Assembly: GCF_040954645.1 (NCBI RefSeq)
Contig: NC_092807.1
Location: forward strand, 56,032,739 to 56,096,738
Length of the DNA: 64,000 nucleotides
Direction: 5' to 3'
Source of the DNA: Diabrotica undecimpunctata
Lineage: Eukaryota > Arthropoda > Insecta > Coleoptera > Chrysomelidae
Below the pieces are notes generated by a model. It ran no database searches, had not been told where the DNA came from, and saw nothing but the letters and a program-made list of their open reading frames with translations. Within the stretch, counting starts at the first letter, position 1; the number at the start of each line of letters is the position of its first letter. Positions 21,023 to 32,850 of this stretch are shown in pieces. The position numbers and the translations under genes are program-made.

Positions 21023-22180
21023 AAAGTAGTCAGGAAAATAGGAAAATGAAGATGAGGGAAAGAAAACTACCAGCATGTCCAATACACATGCAAAGCAGTT
21101 GAAAAAGACAACGACTCTTGCAAAGAAAACAATAAACAACAAAAAATAGAATAAAGCTGCAAAATACGTGATGGACATCCTAGTTAAACAGACTGTAAGA
21201 GAAAAGGGGAAACTAAACTATCAAGAATAGGAACAGTATCGTATATTTCTGCGAAATAAATAAGAAAAAAATGGTACTATTAACAATGGAATTAAAATAT
21301 TTTTGGAATCGATAGTTTAAATTTTGGAAAAAATTAGAAAATAACAAGTCTACTTGCTGCGATCACGTGATAAAAAAAAGTACATATTTCGGTTATTTAG
21401 AAATAAATTTTATAAAAATTTGTTGTTGTCAGCTGCCTCTAATAACTTAATCATGCGCTGTACATCCTTTTCAACATCGTGCCTTCTTTCATTCATTGTT
21501 CATTACCCGACCAGGCGCTTAACAGTAGCACTTTATAAAAAAAACAAACAGAACAGTAATTTCAAACAAAAGTGATTTTAACTAATTATTAGGTGGTATT
21601 CTTAGGTCAATTCGTGATAATTATAACTAATGAGGGAATACGAAATATATTATAGTATACATAAGACAATATCTATAAGGTCAAGGTCTGTGGAACACAA
21701 AGTTCATTTGCGATAATTGGTTTAAAATTTAAATTGAAGAATTAGACTTTTATCTAATCAGTTTAAAGAAATCAGATAATGCAAAGACCAAATACAATAA
21801 AAATTATGACATAATGTCTGTCTAAAACAGATTATACACATAATATATTTGTGGACATGTGTTGTAACACATTTGTGAATATGACACATATATTTGGCAT
21901 AGATTTACAGATAAACATTAAATATAAATAAGAAACACAATTTGTGCTAAAAAAATATTTATCTGTAGAAAAGTATGGCACTATTTATTCGAAATTTAAA
22001 AAAATGACAAAAAGCTTTCAAAAGCTTTCTTAAACAAATGAAGTCAGCTACACGAACTATTGTAGAATAATAAAATAATAAAACCAAATAAAAGAAGAAT
22101 TCATCAAACAATAAGAAAAAGTATTGGATCGTATTACGCCGAACTGTGGAAAATCAATCAAAGAAACAAATTAAAAATTA
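21023..22180. other. Unassigned AT-rich intron sequence
   Basis: No open frame or family recognised. An inverted repeat was not obvious. Confidence 0.35.
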
Positions 22181-22184
22181 AGAC

Positions 22185-22345
22185 CATGGAAATGGACTAT
22201 TGAAGACGATGTTGCCGGCACACTAGACTTGATAGAGTGAGGAATATAGACATTAGAATAAAAAATAAAAATTGACCCAGACATAATAGAAACGAGGTAG
22301 ACCAAGACGGTTGTGGAGAGAAGATGTAATAAGTACTAAGTAAAA
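22185..22345 (+). pseudogene. Short LINE RT C-terminal fragment
   Basis: Plus strand: EMDY(stop)RRCCRHTRLDRVRNIDIRIK. This matches the thumb-end motif (W/Y-RRCC-x-TRLDRxRN) of insect LINEs. A trace of a basic box (ETRPRRLWRED-like, in a shifted frame) follows at about 22300. Only about 160 bases survive. Confidence 0.55.
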
Positions 22346-22540
22346 CCCACCTGTTTTTTTTTATTTTATTATAATATTTTATAGAATTTTATGACAATAA
22401 ACGTAACCAAAAATTACCACTGAAAATAAACTGAAGTTACAGTGTAAATAATACACAAAATTTAATTTAAATTTGCGTAATGTGATTATTAATATATAAA
22501 ATAACAAACGGCAGAATAATAATAAAACCAGAATAGTATG

Positions 22541-23787
22541 TACGAGGATGGATTGATATAAAATTAGCCTTTGATAGAAAAAACAAGTTTTTTGGAATTA
22601 AATCGATTTATTTCTCAACTTAGTCCCCTTTTAGCTCGATACACTTAGTAAGACGTTGTTCCAATTTTTTATCCCATCCGAATAGTACTTTTGCTCGAGC
22701 TCTTCAAAATGGGCCTAAGTTTCAGCGACGACTTCATCATTTGTTGTGAAAGGGCGTCCTCCGAGCCATTTTTTTAGGTTTGGAAACAAAAAAAATCGCT
22801 GGCGGCAAGATCTGGGGAATACGGTGGGAGTTCAACCAATTCATAGCTCAAATCGTGTAGGCGGCCTATCGGTGAGTCGGTGCATTGTCTTGGTGAAAGA
22901 CCACTTTTTGTGTTCCAAATCGGTAATTTTTCAACGCAATTCCGTATCATGCCGATCCAATAATGCTGCGAAGTACTCACCATTGATTGTTTTTTCTTTT
23001 TCCAAGTAGTCGATGTGGATGATGCCCTTCGCATCCCAGAAAACAGTCGCTATCACCTTGCCGGCCAAATGTGCACTCTTTGCTTTTTTTGGCGGCCCTT
23101 CACGCGTTTGCGCCACTGTTACGATCGTTCTTTGGTTTCCGGTGTGTAATAATGCACTCAGATTTCATCAACGGTGACAAATCGACGAAAAAAATCCTTC
23201 GGATCACGCTATATCATCGTCAAAAGCGTCTCCGAGGTGGTCACACGTTTTTGCATTTGATCGATTGCCAGCAAACGTGACACCCATCGCGCAGATAGCT
23301 ATTTCATGTCGAAATGATGGTAAATGATGTTGTGTACGTATTCGTAGGAAATGTTTAGGATCTCTATTAACTCGCGAAGAATCATGTCATGCACTTTGTT
23401 GATCATTTCTGACGTAGTGACTTCATTTGGCCTCTCGGGACGCTCATCATCAAAATCATTCGTACGACCACGAACAAATTCAGCTTTCCAAAATTTTACT
23501 GTTGCTACCTCACCATAAACTTCGTTCATGTCGGCTTTGATTTGCACATTCGTTTTACCCTTTTTGTGGAGGAAGTTAATCACCGAACGATACTCGACTT
23601 TTTCCATATCTCCAACAACACAAAATTTGCTTGCTTTTTACGGCTGTAAAAACCAAACTAATTGTTTTTAAAAATTAAAATTTTGACAGACGTCATGTCA
23701 TGAATGGCAAATATCAACACCGAAACCAATTCGGTTTTAAGTAGCACCATCTATCAAAGGCTAGTTTCATATCAATCTATCCTCGTA
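22541..23787. mobile_element. mariner element (irritans type), both ends present
   Basis: Imperfect terminal inverted repeats of about 36 bp (outer CGAGGAT..., inner GATTGATATNAAA and TAGCCTTTGATAG) bound 22543-23785. They are flanked by TA on both sides (22541-22542 and 23786-23787). The 1.24-kb size is typical of mariner. The transposase is on the minus strand and is broken. Confidence 0.92.
22600..23607 (-). pseudogene. mariner transposase, broken
   Basis: Starts at ATG 23607 with EYRSVINFLHKKGKTNVQIK (helix-turn-helix), then RGRTNDFDDERPERPNEVTT and HNIIYHHFDMK. After frame changes it shows PPKKAKSAHLAGKVIATVFW and GIIHIDYLEKEKTINGEYFA (23116-22940), then LPPYSPDLAASDFFCF (third catalytic Asp) and KKWLGGRPFTTNDEV. 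This matches irritans-type mariner transposases (about 345 residues, DD34D). The first catalytic segment (VTxDE) is degraded. Dead copy. Confidence 0.9.
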
Positions 23788-24101
23788 TATTCTGTTTACT
23801 AATCCCAGTTTAACTCTTGCAAATTTAGCAATTATTTTTTTGTGTTAGTTACATTTTGACAGACTGAAAGTGCCTGTAGAATTATTCAGCGTGGAAATAT
23901 AAATCAAAGGTTTAATGTTTATATTTTTAAAATTTTACTATGGTCTATAGATTTGCATTTACAAATAGAAAGATTACTATTTACAAAATAGCTTTTGGAC
24001 CATTACCATTTGTTTGGTGTGTAGTGAAACTAATTACCGCCAATCAACATTTATTTACTTACACCATACAATATATTGATCAAATAAACAAATATTAAAT
24101 T
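23788..24101. other. AT-rich spacer
   Basis: Nothing recognised between the mariner end and the PLE terminal palindrome. Confidence 0.4.
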
Positions 24102-24419
24102 AACTTTGATCAGATAAAAGGCATATATCGAGCACAGTTTAATTAAATCTTGCCCAAGTACTTTCGATCCCTAGATCATCTTCATTGATTCTGTCTCCGG
24201 CTTCTTCAAGTAATGTAGCCTTCCTTAAATTATTTTAAAGTGTTTGTTTGTCCATTTGTAGTGTAGTGTAATGTACAATTATATGTTTATGACATCTTGT
24301 TCTTGCCGGATAGGCCACAATTGACGAAATGCCCCTGAAGATGATCTAGGGATCGAAAGTACTTGGGCAAGATTTAATTAAACTGTGCTCGATATATGCC
24401 TTTTATCTGATCAAAGTTC
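24102..24419. repeat. Inverted pair of PLE-type termini
   Basis: 83-bp arms at 24102-24184 and 24337-24419 appear exactly complementary. They carry GATGATCTAGGGATCGAAAG, ACTTGGGCAAGATTTAATT and CGATATATGCC. The spacer is 152 bp. The design (inverted short 3' ends with a hammerhead-like core) repeats on a smaller scale what is seen at 3.7-5.3 kb. Confidence 0.85.
24331..24370 (+). ncRNA. Hammerhead-like ribozyme in PLE terminus
   Basis: UGCCC + CUGAAGA + U + GAUC-UAGG-GAUC + GAA + AGUACU + U + GGGCA. Stem I is five perfect pairs (UGCCC/GGGCA), stem II four pairs with a tetraloop, and stem III two pairs, with U at the cleavage position. As in the 5230 copy, there is one extra base after CUGANGA. 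The mirrored copy at 24102-24184 has lost the core C (AUGAAGA) and the stem I partner. Confidence 0.6.
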
Positions 24420-25480
24420 ATTTATTCGAGCATTCAACCTTATATTTAAATATTAAATTTACAAAATATTGGTTGCTCGATTTTCATCAAACAATGAAAT
24501 TAATTCCGAATCATTACTTTGAATTTGAGATGTTAATATTGAGTAATATTGAATTTTGTAGCATTTTGATTTCCCTTCGTATGTATTAAAACACCGAAAA
24601 ATATTCTCAATCTTGTCGCGTCGCTGAGATTGATAATATAAACAGTTCTAGTCTTGTTTATAAAACACAAATTGGTTTTATCTTATTTTATTTAGATTAT
24701 CTTATTTGCGCATCAAATAAACAGGAATATTTTCTTTTGTGCTTTGTTTATACTGGGTTGGGTAAATGATGTCACTATACGATGAAACGCCAAAGCATTT
24801 GGTTTCATTCTTTAGTCCGGATTTTCTTCAAATTCGTTTTTTTTCGTTATTCGTTTTTGATTGTAATCGGAAAATAGTGAAGTGCAGTTAGTGAAGAGAG
24901 ATATTTGTATTTGGGAAGAGATAGCTTTAAGTATGTAGTCTTTAAAAGCCGGCAATTTTTTAAGTTAGGAGGTGAATTTTCGATTTGGTAGTTTTTGTTA
25001 AGTTAATCACCGATTGTTTGTGCTGTGCACTATCTGAGAAATTTGTAAGACGGCGTTTCTAACCATATGGTTTAAAGAAGAAATTGAGTAGCAGTTTTGA
25101 AGATTGCAGTTTGTATTTTTCCTGGATAATCCCAAGCCCGAATCAGTGTTCAACTTCCCAAGAATTGTTCATTTGTGTTCCATAGTCACTTCAGACCAAT
25201 TCCAACCTGTGTGGGACACAGTTGTGTGTTGTTTGCAGTGTTTTGATTCAATTCTAATCCCAAAAACTTTCTTAAAGAAAATACATCAGACAGTGATATT
25301 TGTTAAAATAATTTAAAATAAAAATAAACAATTTTTCATTTTTAAAAAATTTACTTTTATAACAAACTAAAAAATTATAAATAAATAAAAATATGGATAA
25401 GTTACATGGATTAGCTAATTGTCATATTAGTTTTCTTTAAATGCAATTAATTTTAAAATTTAATTAATATTTCAAAAAGA
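24420..25480. other. Unassigned intron sequence
   Basis: No recognised domain. A 70-codon frame at 25104-25316 has no family features. Composition is slightly richer in G/C from about 24880 to 25260. Confidence 0.35.
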
Positions 25481-25489
25481 TAAGTACCC

Positions 25490-25753
25490 GTGGTACAATT
25501 AAATGGCCCGCTAGATCCTGTGGCAGCCCCTAACGATTTCTTTAGCCCCCCCTTCTGGGGTTTTCTCAAAGAAAACATTTATAGGCATCAGTTTAAAAGG
25601 GCCACAAACCTAGTCGAATTAAGGGCAAAAATACTTAATTTCTCTTCAAGCAATACACCAGCCCTACTCCAAAATATGAGAAGAAATCTGTATGACAGAT
25701 TTAGTTACTGTTTAGCACAAGGAGGTGGAATATTTGAGCCCTTAATTCATTAA
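25490..25753 (+). pseudogene. mariner-like transposase C-terminal fragment
   Basis: Plus strand, one frame to a stop: NDFFSPPFWGFLKENIYR, then LVELRAKILNFSSSNTPALL, NMRRNLYDRFSYCLAQGGG and FEPLIH. This is the C-terminal end of the IS630/mariner-like group with the DFFLWGxxKxxVY and ...QAGGGHFEHLL pattern. The third catalytic Asp region is degraded (VAAPND). It resembles the C-terminus of the element at 52.3-54.3 kb in plan but not closely in sequence. Confidence 0.7.
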
Positions 25754-25809
25754 TCTGCTTTCCTAATATTTATTTTTTGTTAGGTACATTTTACGAAGTT
25801 TGTAGGTTC

Positions 25810-26418
25810 TTAATTAGCATCGAGTTAGAATCTATGGAGAGGGCATCACGTGACTAAAAACGACCTCACTTCGGCCATATTGTTTTGACACTTTTGACAG
25901 ATCGTATATATTTATTTACGTTTGTTGTTTTTCGAATATTTTTAGTTTTAATACTTTTATAGAAACTGTAATAATATATTGTGATAGTGCATAATAATGG
26001 TTTCTTGTTCTCAACGTACTTGCAGTGGCAGAAGCAATGTTAATAAAAAATCTTCAGGAATAACGTTCTATAGGTTAGTATACAAATATGTAAACAAAGT
26101 AATGGCCCGTACTTCAGAGAATAAATTAATAGTATTTGACTGTATTAATTTATTTTTATGTATAATATATCGTGTTTTAGTGTTTACCGCGGGATAAATA
26201 AATGATAGTTTATTGAAAATGTATTGCACTTTGTAGACTATGATTAAATCTTCTGAATAACTAGTCATATTTTTATAGTAGTTTTAATATTATTGAGTCC
26301 GGCCATGATCCCACCGCCATATTGGTATCACCGTTAGCCACGCCTACCTACGCCGTTTTTAATACACACGTTAATATGCTCATAGCTTCTCCATAGATTC
26401 TAACTCGATGTTAATTAG
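25810..26418. mobile_element. P-like non-autonomous element with THAP exon
   Basis: Element 25818-26410 (593 bp) has 23-bp perfect terminal inverted repeats beginning CATCGAGTTAGAATCTATGG. It is flanked by the 8-bp duplication TTAATTAG at 25810-25817 and 26411-26418. An 8-bp duplication, CA...TG ends and an encoded THAP zinc finger together point to the P-element superfamily. Internal sequence beyond the first exon does not code for a transposase, so it is an internally deleted copy. Confidence 0.8.
25997..26073 (+). pseudogene. THAP domain start, first exon of a lost P-like transposase
   Basis: ATG 25997 opens MVSCSQRTCSGRSNVNKK SSGITFYR: the C-x4-C and hydrophobic FYR landmarks of a THAP DNA-binding domain N-terminus. 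The frame reaches a GTTAGT donor at 26074, phase 2, the usual place where THAP genes split. The remaining THAP (AVPTF box) and transposase exons are absent. Confidence 0.65.
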
Positions 26419-27291
26419 GTAGTATTTTCTATGTTTAAATTTGGAAAAATTTTATTGTTTTCTTCTTATTTAAAAGTACAAACGATTCTTATTATAATTT
26501 TTTTTCCTTTTTTGTCTTATTGTTATAAGCTTTGTCCATAAAATTTGTACAATTTTCAGTGACAATAAAGCATATTACTTATTTACTTACTTATTTATTC
26601 GTATTGCTATTAGGGCATTATAATAACTATACTCTAGAGATGAGATTGCAATAAATCTTGATTCCTATGGTCAACAAAGCAATGTCGTTAAAGCGAAGAA
26701 AGTAAATAGTCACTTTGAAGTTTCTTAAACCTCACTTTATGTTTAAATGAATTACTGTAGAGGTACATACATGTCGCATAAAACATTTTGTATGAATATA
26801 ATGTAACTATTAAAGGAAAACTATGGGAAATAGCCGTTGCTTCTACTTTTTTTTTATAATTTCATCATATTTTCTCACCTATGAGGCCTTCCTAGGATTT
26901 CAAATATTTCAAAACCAAAATTGGCCAAATCAATTTAGTCGTTAAAATTATGTTTGTAAATACGTCGTAAAAACATAAAATGATGTTTGTGATACGTAAT
27001 TTTATAAAATTTTATAACTCATGGATCCAATGAATTAAAACTACTGTAGAGGTGAAGTAGGTTGATGTGATTTTTGACGATTTGCTTCGAAACACGAATG
27101 AAAGATAGAGTCACAATGTACTTTTCAAAACTATTCAATATTAATATATCCAAGAGGGGGGTCATTATTGTTATTAGGTTCCAATTATTTTCTGTTGTTA
27201 AACCTTATAATTATTTTTAGGTTTATGTTACATGGATTTTAGACATATGTACCCTTTCTGCATATTTTTCTATCTTTGTGACTTATTTTAG
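26419..27291. other. End of intron 1, unassigned
   Basis: No coding or repeat recognised. It ends in the TTTTAG acceptor used by exon 2. Confidence 0.4.
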
Positions 27292-27592
27292 AAGCTGAAG
27301 AAAGAATAGGAGGAAGAGTATATTCTACCCAATTCGGTGGAAGTATGGTTGATATAGGAGGACAGTGGGTCCATGGAGAGAAAGGAAATATTGTGTATGA
27401 GATGGTCAAAGACCTTAATCTGTTAAGTCCTTCTATCAATGACTATGAAGATAATACTTTCTATCTTTCAAACGGTACACAAATTGATAAAGAGCTTGGA
27501 GACCAACTTTATGATATATACAATGAAGTACATGAAAGCGGAAAGGTTGCTGAGGATATGAACCAACCATATGGGGACTATTTTATAAAAAG
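27292..27592 (+). CDS. Spermine oxidase-like protein, exon 2
   Basis: Entered after TTTTAG in phase 1 and left at AAG/GTATCA in phase 2. It encodes EAEERIGGRVYSTQF (the end of the Rossmann fold; the Glu binds FAD ribose) and MVDIGGQWVHGEKGN, the D-x-GG-x-WxHG motif of polyamine oxidases. His62 matches the active-site histidine of this family. The rest (NLLSPSINDYEDNTFYL, HESGKVAEDMNQPYGDYFI) is the first part of the substrate domain. The 100-residue length fits. No frame breaks; the codons look under selection compared with the decayed TEs around it. Confidence 0.95.
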
Positions 27593-28219
27593 GTATCATT
27601 TATTAACTTGATGATAAAAAATCATTATAATTATAGCCTAAAAATTTTCTTCAGTTTGTTAAACTATTATAAATCGTTAAATTATGTTAGCTATTTCTCT
27701 CTTACCTTCATATAGCTGTTTACATTTCACTGCTTAAGGCATAAGAGGCAGTTTGTAGATGCATTATTCAATATATCAGTAATTTAAATTATCTAGCTGG
27801 TTAATCAAAATATCTTTAAGAGAGAGGATAGTTACAAATGCTGAGAAAATAACTAATATAAACAACAGCAAAAAATCAAGATAGGTATTTTATACTCTTC
27901 TTTATGTCTTGGAAATGTGGACACTACGATAAATACATTTTTCTTCTTCTTTACTGATTACTTGAACTCAGAGTAATAAATGGTGTTTGTCAGAAGTGGA
28001 CATTGCGTATTTAAAGATCATCTCTATAAAATAGGAAAAGTGGGCTAAGCAACATAGAGATTCTGCGAAAATGTGGAGAAAACGACCAAATATTTTGTTT
28101 TCATTTGCAGGGAAATTGTTCGCTAATGCTATAAGTACCTGGGTTCAACAAAAATCTGAAAAAAATTATAAATGCTCCTAATCAGTAAATGTTTATAATC
28201 ATTGGCGGCGAGCCGTAAT
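27593..28219. other. Intron 2 start, unassigned
   Basis: Nothing recognised. Confidence 0.4.
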
Positions 28220-29760
28220 ACCCACGATTTAACTCGGGACTACAACCGTGTTGTTCGAAAGGCACGAGCCGTGATATATTTTAAAATGACGCCGCTTGTA
28301 TAGTGGTGGTGGTACTGACCTTCCTGGGATGCTCCAAGCGGTTTTCCCCTTACCGACTGGCGGTATATTATTTCAGTTTTTATTTGGCCTTTGAAAGATA
28401 CTGTTTAATATTTTTGTAGTCGGTGCTTTTGACCGTGCGCGTGTACAATATTATCAAAGATATTTGTGTTGCAGTTTCACAGTTTTAGATATTGGTGTGC
28501 TTTTTAAAGTTAAAAATACGGTAAGTGAACCCTTTGTGTGGTTCTTTTTATAATATTTCTTAAGTCTAGTATTTCAGTGAAAAATATGGTCACATGTATG
28601 GTGATTTGTAGTATTTTTTATTTGCAGGTTATGTGTTCTTACACCTGTCACCTATAAGTAAACCTTTTGAAGACCAAGATGACGGTTTGGAGAACAATGA
28701 TTACTACTGTAATTTAGGGAAATCAGACGGAAAAGGGCTACCAGATTTTAACAAAACTAAGCAAGATCTAAATACTCGTCTGTTTTTTGTGGGAAGGGAC
28801 AAAAAGACGTTGTGGAATAAATTTAAAAAAAAACCAAAAAAAAAAACATAGAGACTGAATCGTCTGAAGTAATTTGAATAGCCAAAGAAGCAAAAACCAT
28901 TATTGATGCTTGAAAATTGTTTTTTCCACAATCCGTCATCAGCAAAGTAGTTGAACACACAAACAAATATATTCTAAAGCTTCGGACAAATTACAGTAGA
29001 GAAAGAGATGCCACCAGTACAAATATGGAAGAAATTAAAGCACTTATTGGTCTTCTATATTTTGCTAAAGTCTTGCAGTCATCACACCTACATTTGAGAG
29101 ATCTGTGGGCATAGGGCGGAACCGTTGTAGAGATTTTTCATCTTACAATGGGAATTAATCGATTTCAATTTTTGTTGCGAGCGCTTCGATTTGACGATCT
29201 TCATGATAGAGCGGAACGGAAACTGTATGCAGTATGTATAAGCTATCTCCTATAAGAGAATTTTTTGATTCCACGTTATATTACACCTATAATCTAGAGG
29301 TGGATTTTGGGACTCAACCAGATGGGCTGTATAAAGTTAACAATAGCGCCTTTTCAGTCGTTCAAAGATTAATTTAACCAATTTCTGGAACTGGAAGAAA
29401 CGTAACTTTCGATAATTAGTTTACGCAGATACCTTTAGCCTTAAATTTGCCAAAAAACACAAATTAACTGTTACGGGCACAATTCGCAAAAATAAAAAGA
29501 AATTCCTGAGATTCTCTGGAGTCTCATTACACCGCAACTTAAACGTCGTCGACAAATTGTTATGTTACCAGTAACTATGAGAAGTCGTATAAAAGAAATA
29601 TTGAACATAGCCAGTATGACGTTCCAGGCAGATGTCATTTTTGCTCATCGAAAAAGAACAGAAAAACGCAGACCCGATAAGTACAGTGTCAAAAGTATAT
29701 ATGCCGAGAACATATTTCCCAGATTTGTACTGAATGCTTTAAAAGCCAACAATAAATGAA
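28220..29760 (+). pseudogene. piggyBac transposase relic 2
   Basis: Plus strand. A GC-richer leader (28220-28500) is followed by a candidate 5' intron (GTAAGT at 28520 to TTTGCAG at 28627). The N-terminal frame from 28633 has an acidic part. Then FFPQSVISKVVEHTNKYI, MEEIKALIGLLYFAKVLQSS (29025), a degraded GT-x-E-I-F block (about 29125), FLLRALRFDDLHDRAER (29175) and GTIRKNKKEIPE (about 29480). These are the conserved piggyBac core blocks. The catalytic middle and the end are scrambled with several stops. The frame ends at the stop 29757. Different family from relic 1. Confidence 0.8.
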
Positions 29761-32058
29761 AAATTGTAACGTAAGTTTAAAATAAAAGATTTTTGGTTTA
29801 TTTTTTGTTCTACCTGTTTTTTTTTATTAATTAAAACCAAAACTATGTATACGATCGTTTTTTACAAGTTTTTTGCCCGTGTAAAGGCAGGTTTAAAACG
29901 ATTTCCGGACTAAAAATCCAAACGTCAAAACAAATGTAAAATATAACGTGTTTATCAGTTTTATCACAATCAATTGTGGTTTAATCGCACAGAAAATATT
30001 CTGGGGTAATTGTTGTTAAAGCATTTAGAACTGAATTTATTATTTAGATATAAGATAGCAAATTTTTCTTTTTTTTTTGACACCCTGTTTTGTTTAAATA
30101 TTTCTTAGAAATAAAAATTGTTGTCTATCATCGCATTTGCGTATCATTATAGTTTGCGTTAGTTTATCAAAAATGTATTCTGGAGTGACTTTTCACGGTG
30201 AATAGTAAATATTTCTCATTCATTGAAATCATAATAATAAATATTTGTTGTCAATGAATCTTAGGTCAAAAATTTTGATATTCAATAAGTAAACTGTATA
30301 ACGTGATAAAATTTTTAACTAAATAATTACAAACTGACAAAAATTATGCAACGCTATCTCTATTTATTTACAGTATTAAAAAAAAATAAACAATTAAGTA
30401 TTTCATGCAATTTTCCCAAATAATTTGTTAATGAAATAAAATAATAATTACTATTAACAGTTAAGTAATAAAGAACAATAATAATAATAATTAACTACCG
30501 AGTTCCTACGAAGAGTAAGACAATTAAATCGCTCATATCTTAACATTAAAAATTTGTTTAAGGCATAAAATACGTACTCTTGTTCCGCGTTTACCTACTC
30601 ATTTGGTATTATAAAATGATCAAAAGCCATTATAAAAAGTCTTCAGTGGAAAGTAAGAACACTTCTTATGAAAGCACAAAAACATCATCCACTTAGTGCA
30701 GTAAAGAGAACAACATAGGTGAGCGCCTAAATAAACAGGTGACTATGAGAGTGGAACCATAACCTCTTTTACTTAGCAGACCAGGCAATGCCGGTTGGGT
30801 GGCTTTGTTCATTATATAACCAAACCTTCATCATTTGATTTGGCCTCTACCTGCTGATATGGTATTCCCAGTTTCGATCCGGGAAGCAACAAATCGGCAG
30901 CGTATCATTCTTTATATCACGGTGTTTTGTCACAAGACAAATCACTTGAGATCCACCATCCATCCTGCTGTTACTAACGTCGTCACAGTCAAACAATTAT
31001 TCTTAGAAAAATGTAACATATATAAAAAAGTAAAAAGTGTAAAAGGGACGTTCACAAACATAATATTGAAGTTCACAGAACATGTAGAAATAAGCCATAA
31101 ATGATAAAACCCTAACAAGACGAATGTAGATCCCGTGATAGGTACTTACACTCGAAGTAAAAATTCTCATAAGCCACTTAGGCTTATGAGGTTATGACGT
31201 CTAGCCGTGAAAGGTTAGGAATTCCCAGGATTCGAGAATTTGACTGGCACCAAAGTTCCGCGAGTTCCGACGATTAGATGTCCCATACAAATGTCTTCCC
31301 AGTACAGGATATTGGGTCTGCATGGTCAATTTAGCAATTTAGCTTGTTCGTATGATTTTTAGAGGTTTAGTGGCATTTTCGTCTCTGGGATAAACTGGGA
31401 TATTCTTTTTGAGATAAACAAATGGAATAAAATTTATACAATTCAATGACTTGCTTTGAAAGTTTTGTCATATATTAAGCATGCAAGACCCAACTTTGAG
31501 AAAAATTTTAAAGCCCTAATTTTTACAAGAGTTATAAATATATTAATTTTTTTAATTTTTTTTTGTATTTATCTAAACAACAAATATATTAATTTTTGCA
31601 AATCGTCCTTTTAAAAGTTTTTGGCATACTCTGAACTCTAAAAGATCGTTAAACCAATAAATCTTCAAAGCCTTATGTTCTCAGTGATAAAATAAAAACG
31701 CCAAAAAGTACATTGTTTCACAATAATTTGATTATACATAAAAATTATCAATAAATTTCATGCAGAATATGGTTAGAATATGTTTGTATTAGTATTAGTA
31801 TTAAAGCTTTTAGTACCCTGGCTTTTTGAGGGTCAAGAACAGATTATATTTTTGCAATATTATTCTGAACATTGTCTGGGCAAAGATTTTTAATAGACAG
31901 GGCTGCCTGTCGCTTCATGCTCTTCAGCCAATAAGTGATCTTGTGTATTTAGGTCGCCATCCCTGTCTTCTCCCAATGATCATTTCTTTGATCCATTAAT
32001 AAATAATAAATTAATATTAAGGAAACTTATATTTCTATTAGCTGTATCAATTTTCTAG
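29761..32058. other. Intron 2, unassigned; one strong hairpin
   Basis: No coding or known repeat recognised. A perfect 10-bp stem with a 5-base loop is at 31166-31190 (CTCATAAGCC/GGCTTATGAG). An 89-codon frame at 30835-31104 shows no domain. It ends with the TTTTCTAG acceptor. Confidence 0.4.
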
Positions 32059-32284
32059 GTTTAATGATATAATTAATGAGAGATATAAGGACGATATAAG
32101 TGTTTTAAAATTGGCTAAATATTTCGAAGATTGGTGTCACAAAATGAGCACCTGCAATGAGTCTTCCAAAACATGGTACGATTTGTCTGTTCAAGGATCC
32201 GTAGCTGGTTTTATACGAAGCGAAGGGAATCAACAATTAAACTGGAGAAATAAAGGATACAGGACTATTTTGGACGTTCTCATG
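32059..32284 (+). CDS. Spermine oxidase-like protein, exon 3
   Basis: Acceptor TTTTCTAG, phase 2 in, phase 0 out at CTCATG/GTAAAT. It encodes RFNDIINERYKDDISVLKLA, then FEDWCHKMSTCNESSKTWYD, SVQGSVAGFIRSEG and NWRNKGYRTILDVLM. The N-W-x-x-KGY-x-T-x-LD-x-LM ending is characteristic of animal spermine oxidases and precedes the K-x-P linker of exon 4. It closes only 190 bases before the left arm of the 10-kb inverted-repeat block. Confidence 0.94.
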
Positions 32285-32470
32285 GTAAATATTAATCTTC
32301 TAGATAAACAAAAAATTTAAATAATACGAAAACACTTGACATAAAAATAATATTACGCTCCATTTTTTGGTTGCTTTTTCGGCAAAAAAGACAACAATTT
32401 AAATATAAATTTATAAGAATTCAAATAATGATAGGTCTTTATATTTATATATATATAGTTTTATATATAC

Positions 32471-32850
32471 AAGGTGGTCCTTAAGTAATTGTAGAAAAAG
32501 AAACAGTAGATTCTATAATTTAAAATATTACGATTTAAGCCAACTTGCTTTAATAAAATATTGATATTAAGAAAGATACGGGGTCTTAAAGTAGAAATCT
32601 AAAATTTTATTATGCCCTAAAACTTTTGTTTGTGAACATTTATGTATAAAAATTTACAACTCGGTGTTCTTCAGTAAGAAAAATTATAATGTAATACAAA
32701 CATTAATGTAGTTAATAGAGGGCGCCACATATTATGCTACATATGTGGCATAAATTTGTGCTTACCTTTTTTTCTCTTTAAGTTAGCGCTATTTGTTTTA
32801 AAAAATATTAAGGATACATTATTTTAACAAAAAAGAGGTAAATTAATTAT
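32471..32850 (+). repeat. Left arm of 10-kb inverted-repeat block
   Basis: Begins AAGGTGGTCCTTAAGTAATT in TATA-rich DNA. About 370 bases (including ATTACGATTTAAGCCAACTT and TGGCATAAATTTG) match the reverse complement of 42235-42611 at roughly three-quarters identity by eye. Confidence 0.8.

Noticed and set aside
24102..24184. Minus-strand hammerhead in the left arm of the 24-kb palindrome
   Set aside because: The core C is replaced by A and the stem I 5' strand does not pair.
25104..25316. 70-codon plus-strand frame in intron 1
   Set aside because: No recognisable motif, no splice partner. Treated as chance.
30835..31104. 89-codon frame with a tRNA B-box-like TTTCGATCC at about 30875
   Set aside because: A matching A box at the right distance and a cloverleaf could not be drawn, so neither a gene nor a tRNA-derived SINE is claimed.
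32471..32850. Stand-alone MITE in the left arm
   Set aside because: Only one terminus is visible. The matching end is the distant inverted arm at 42.6 kb, so it was reported as part of a larger block.
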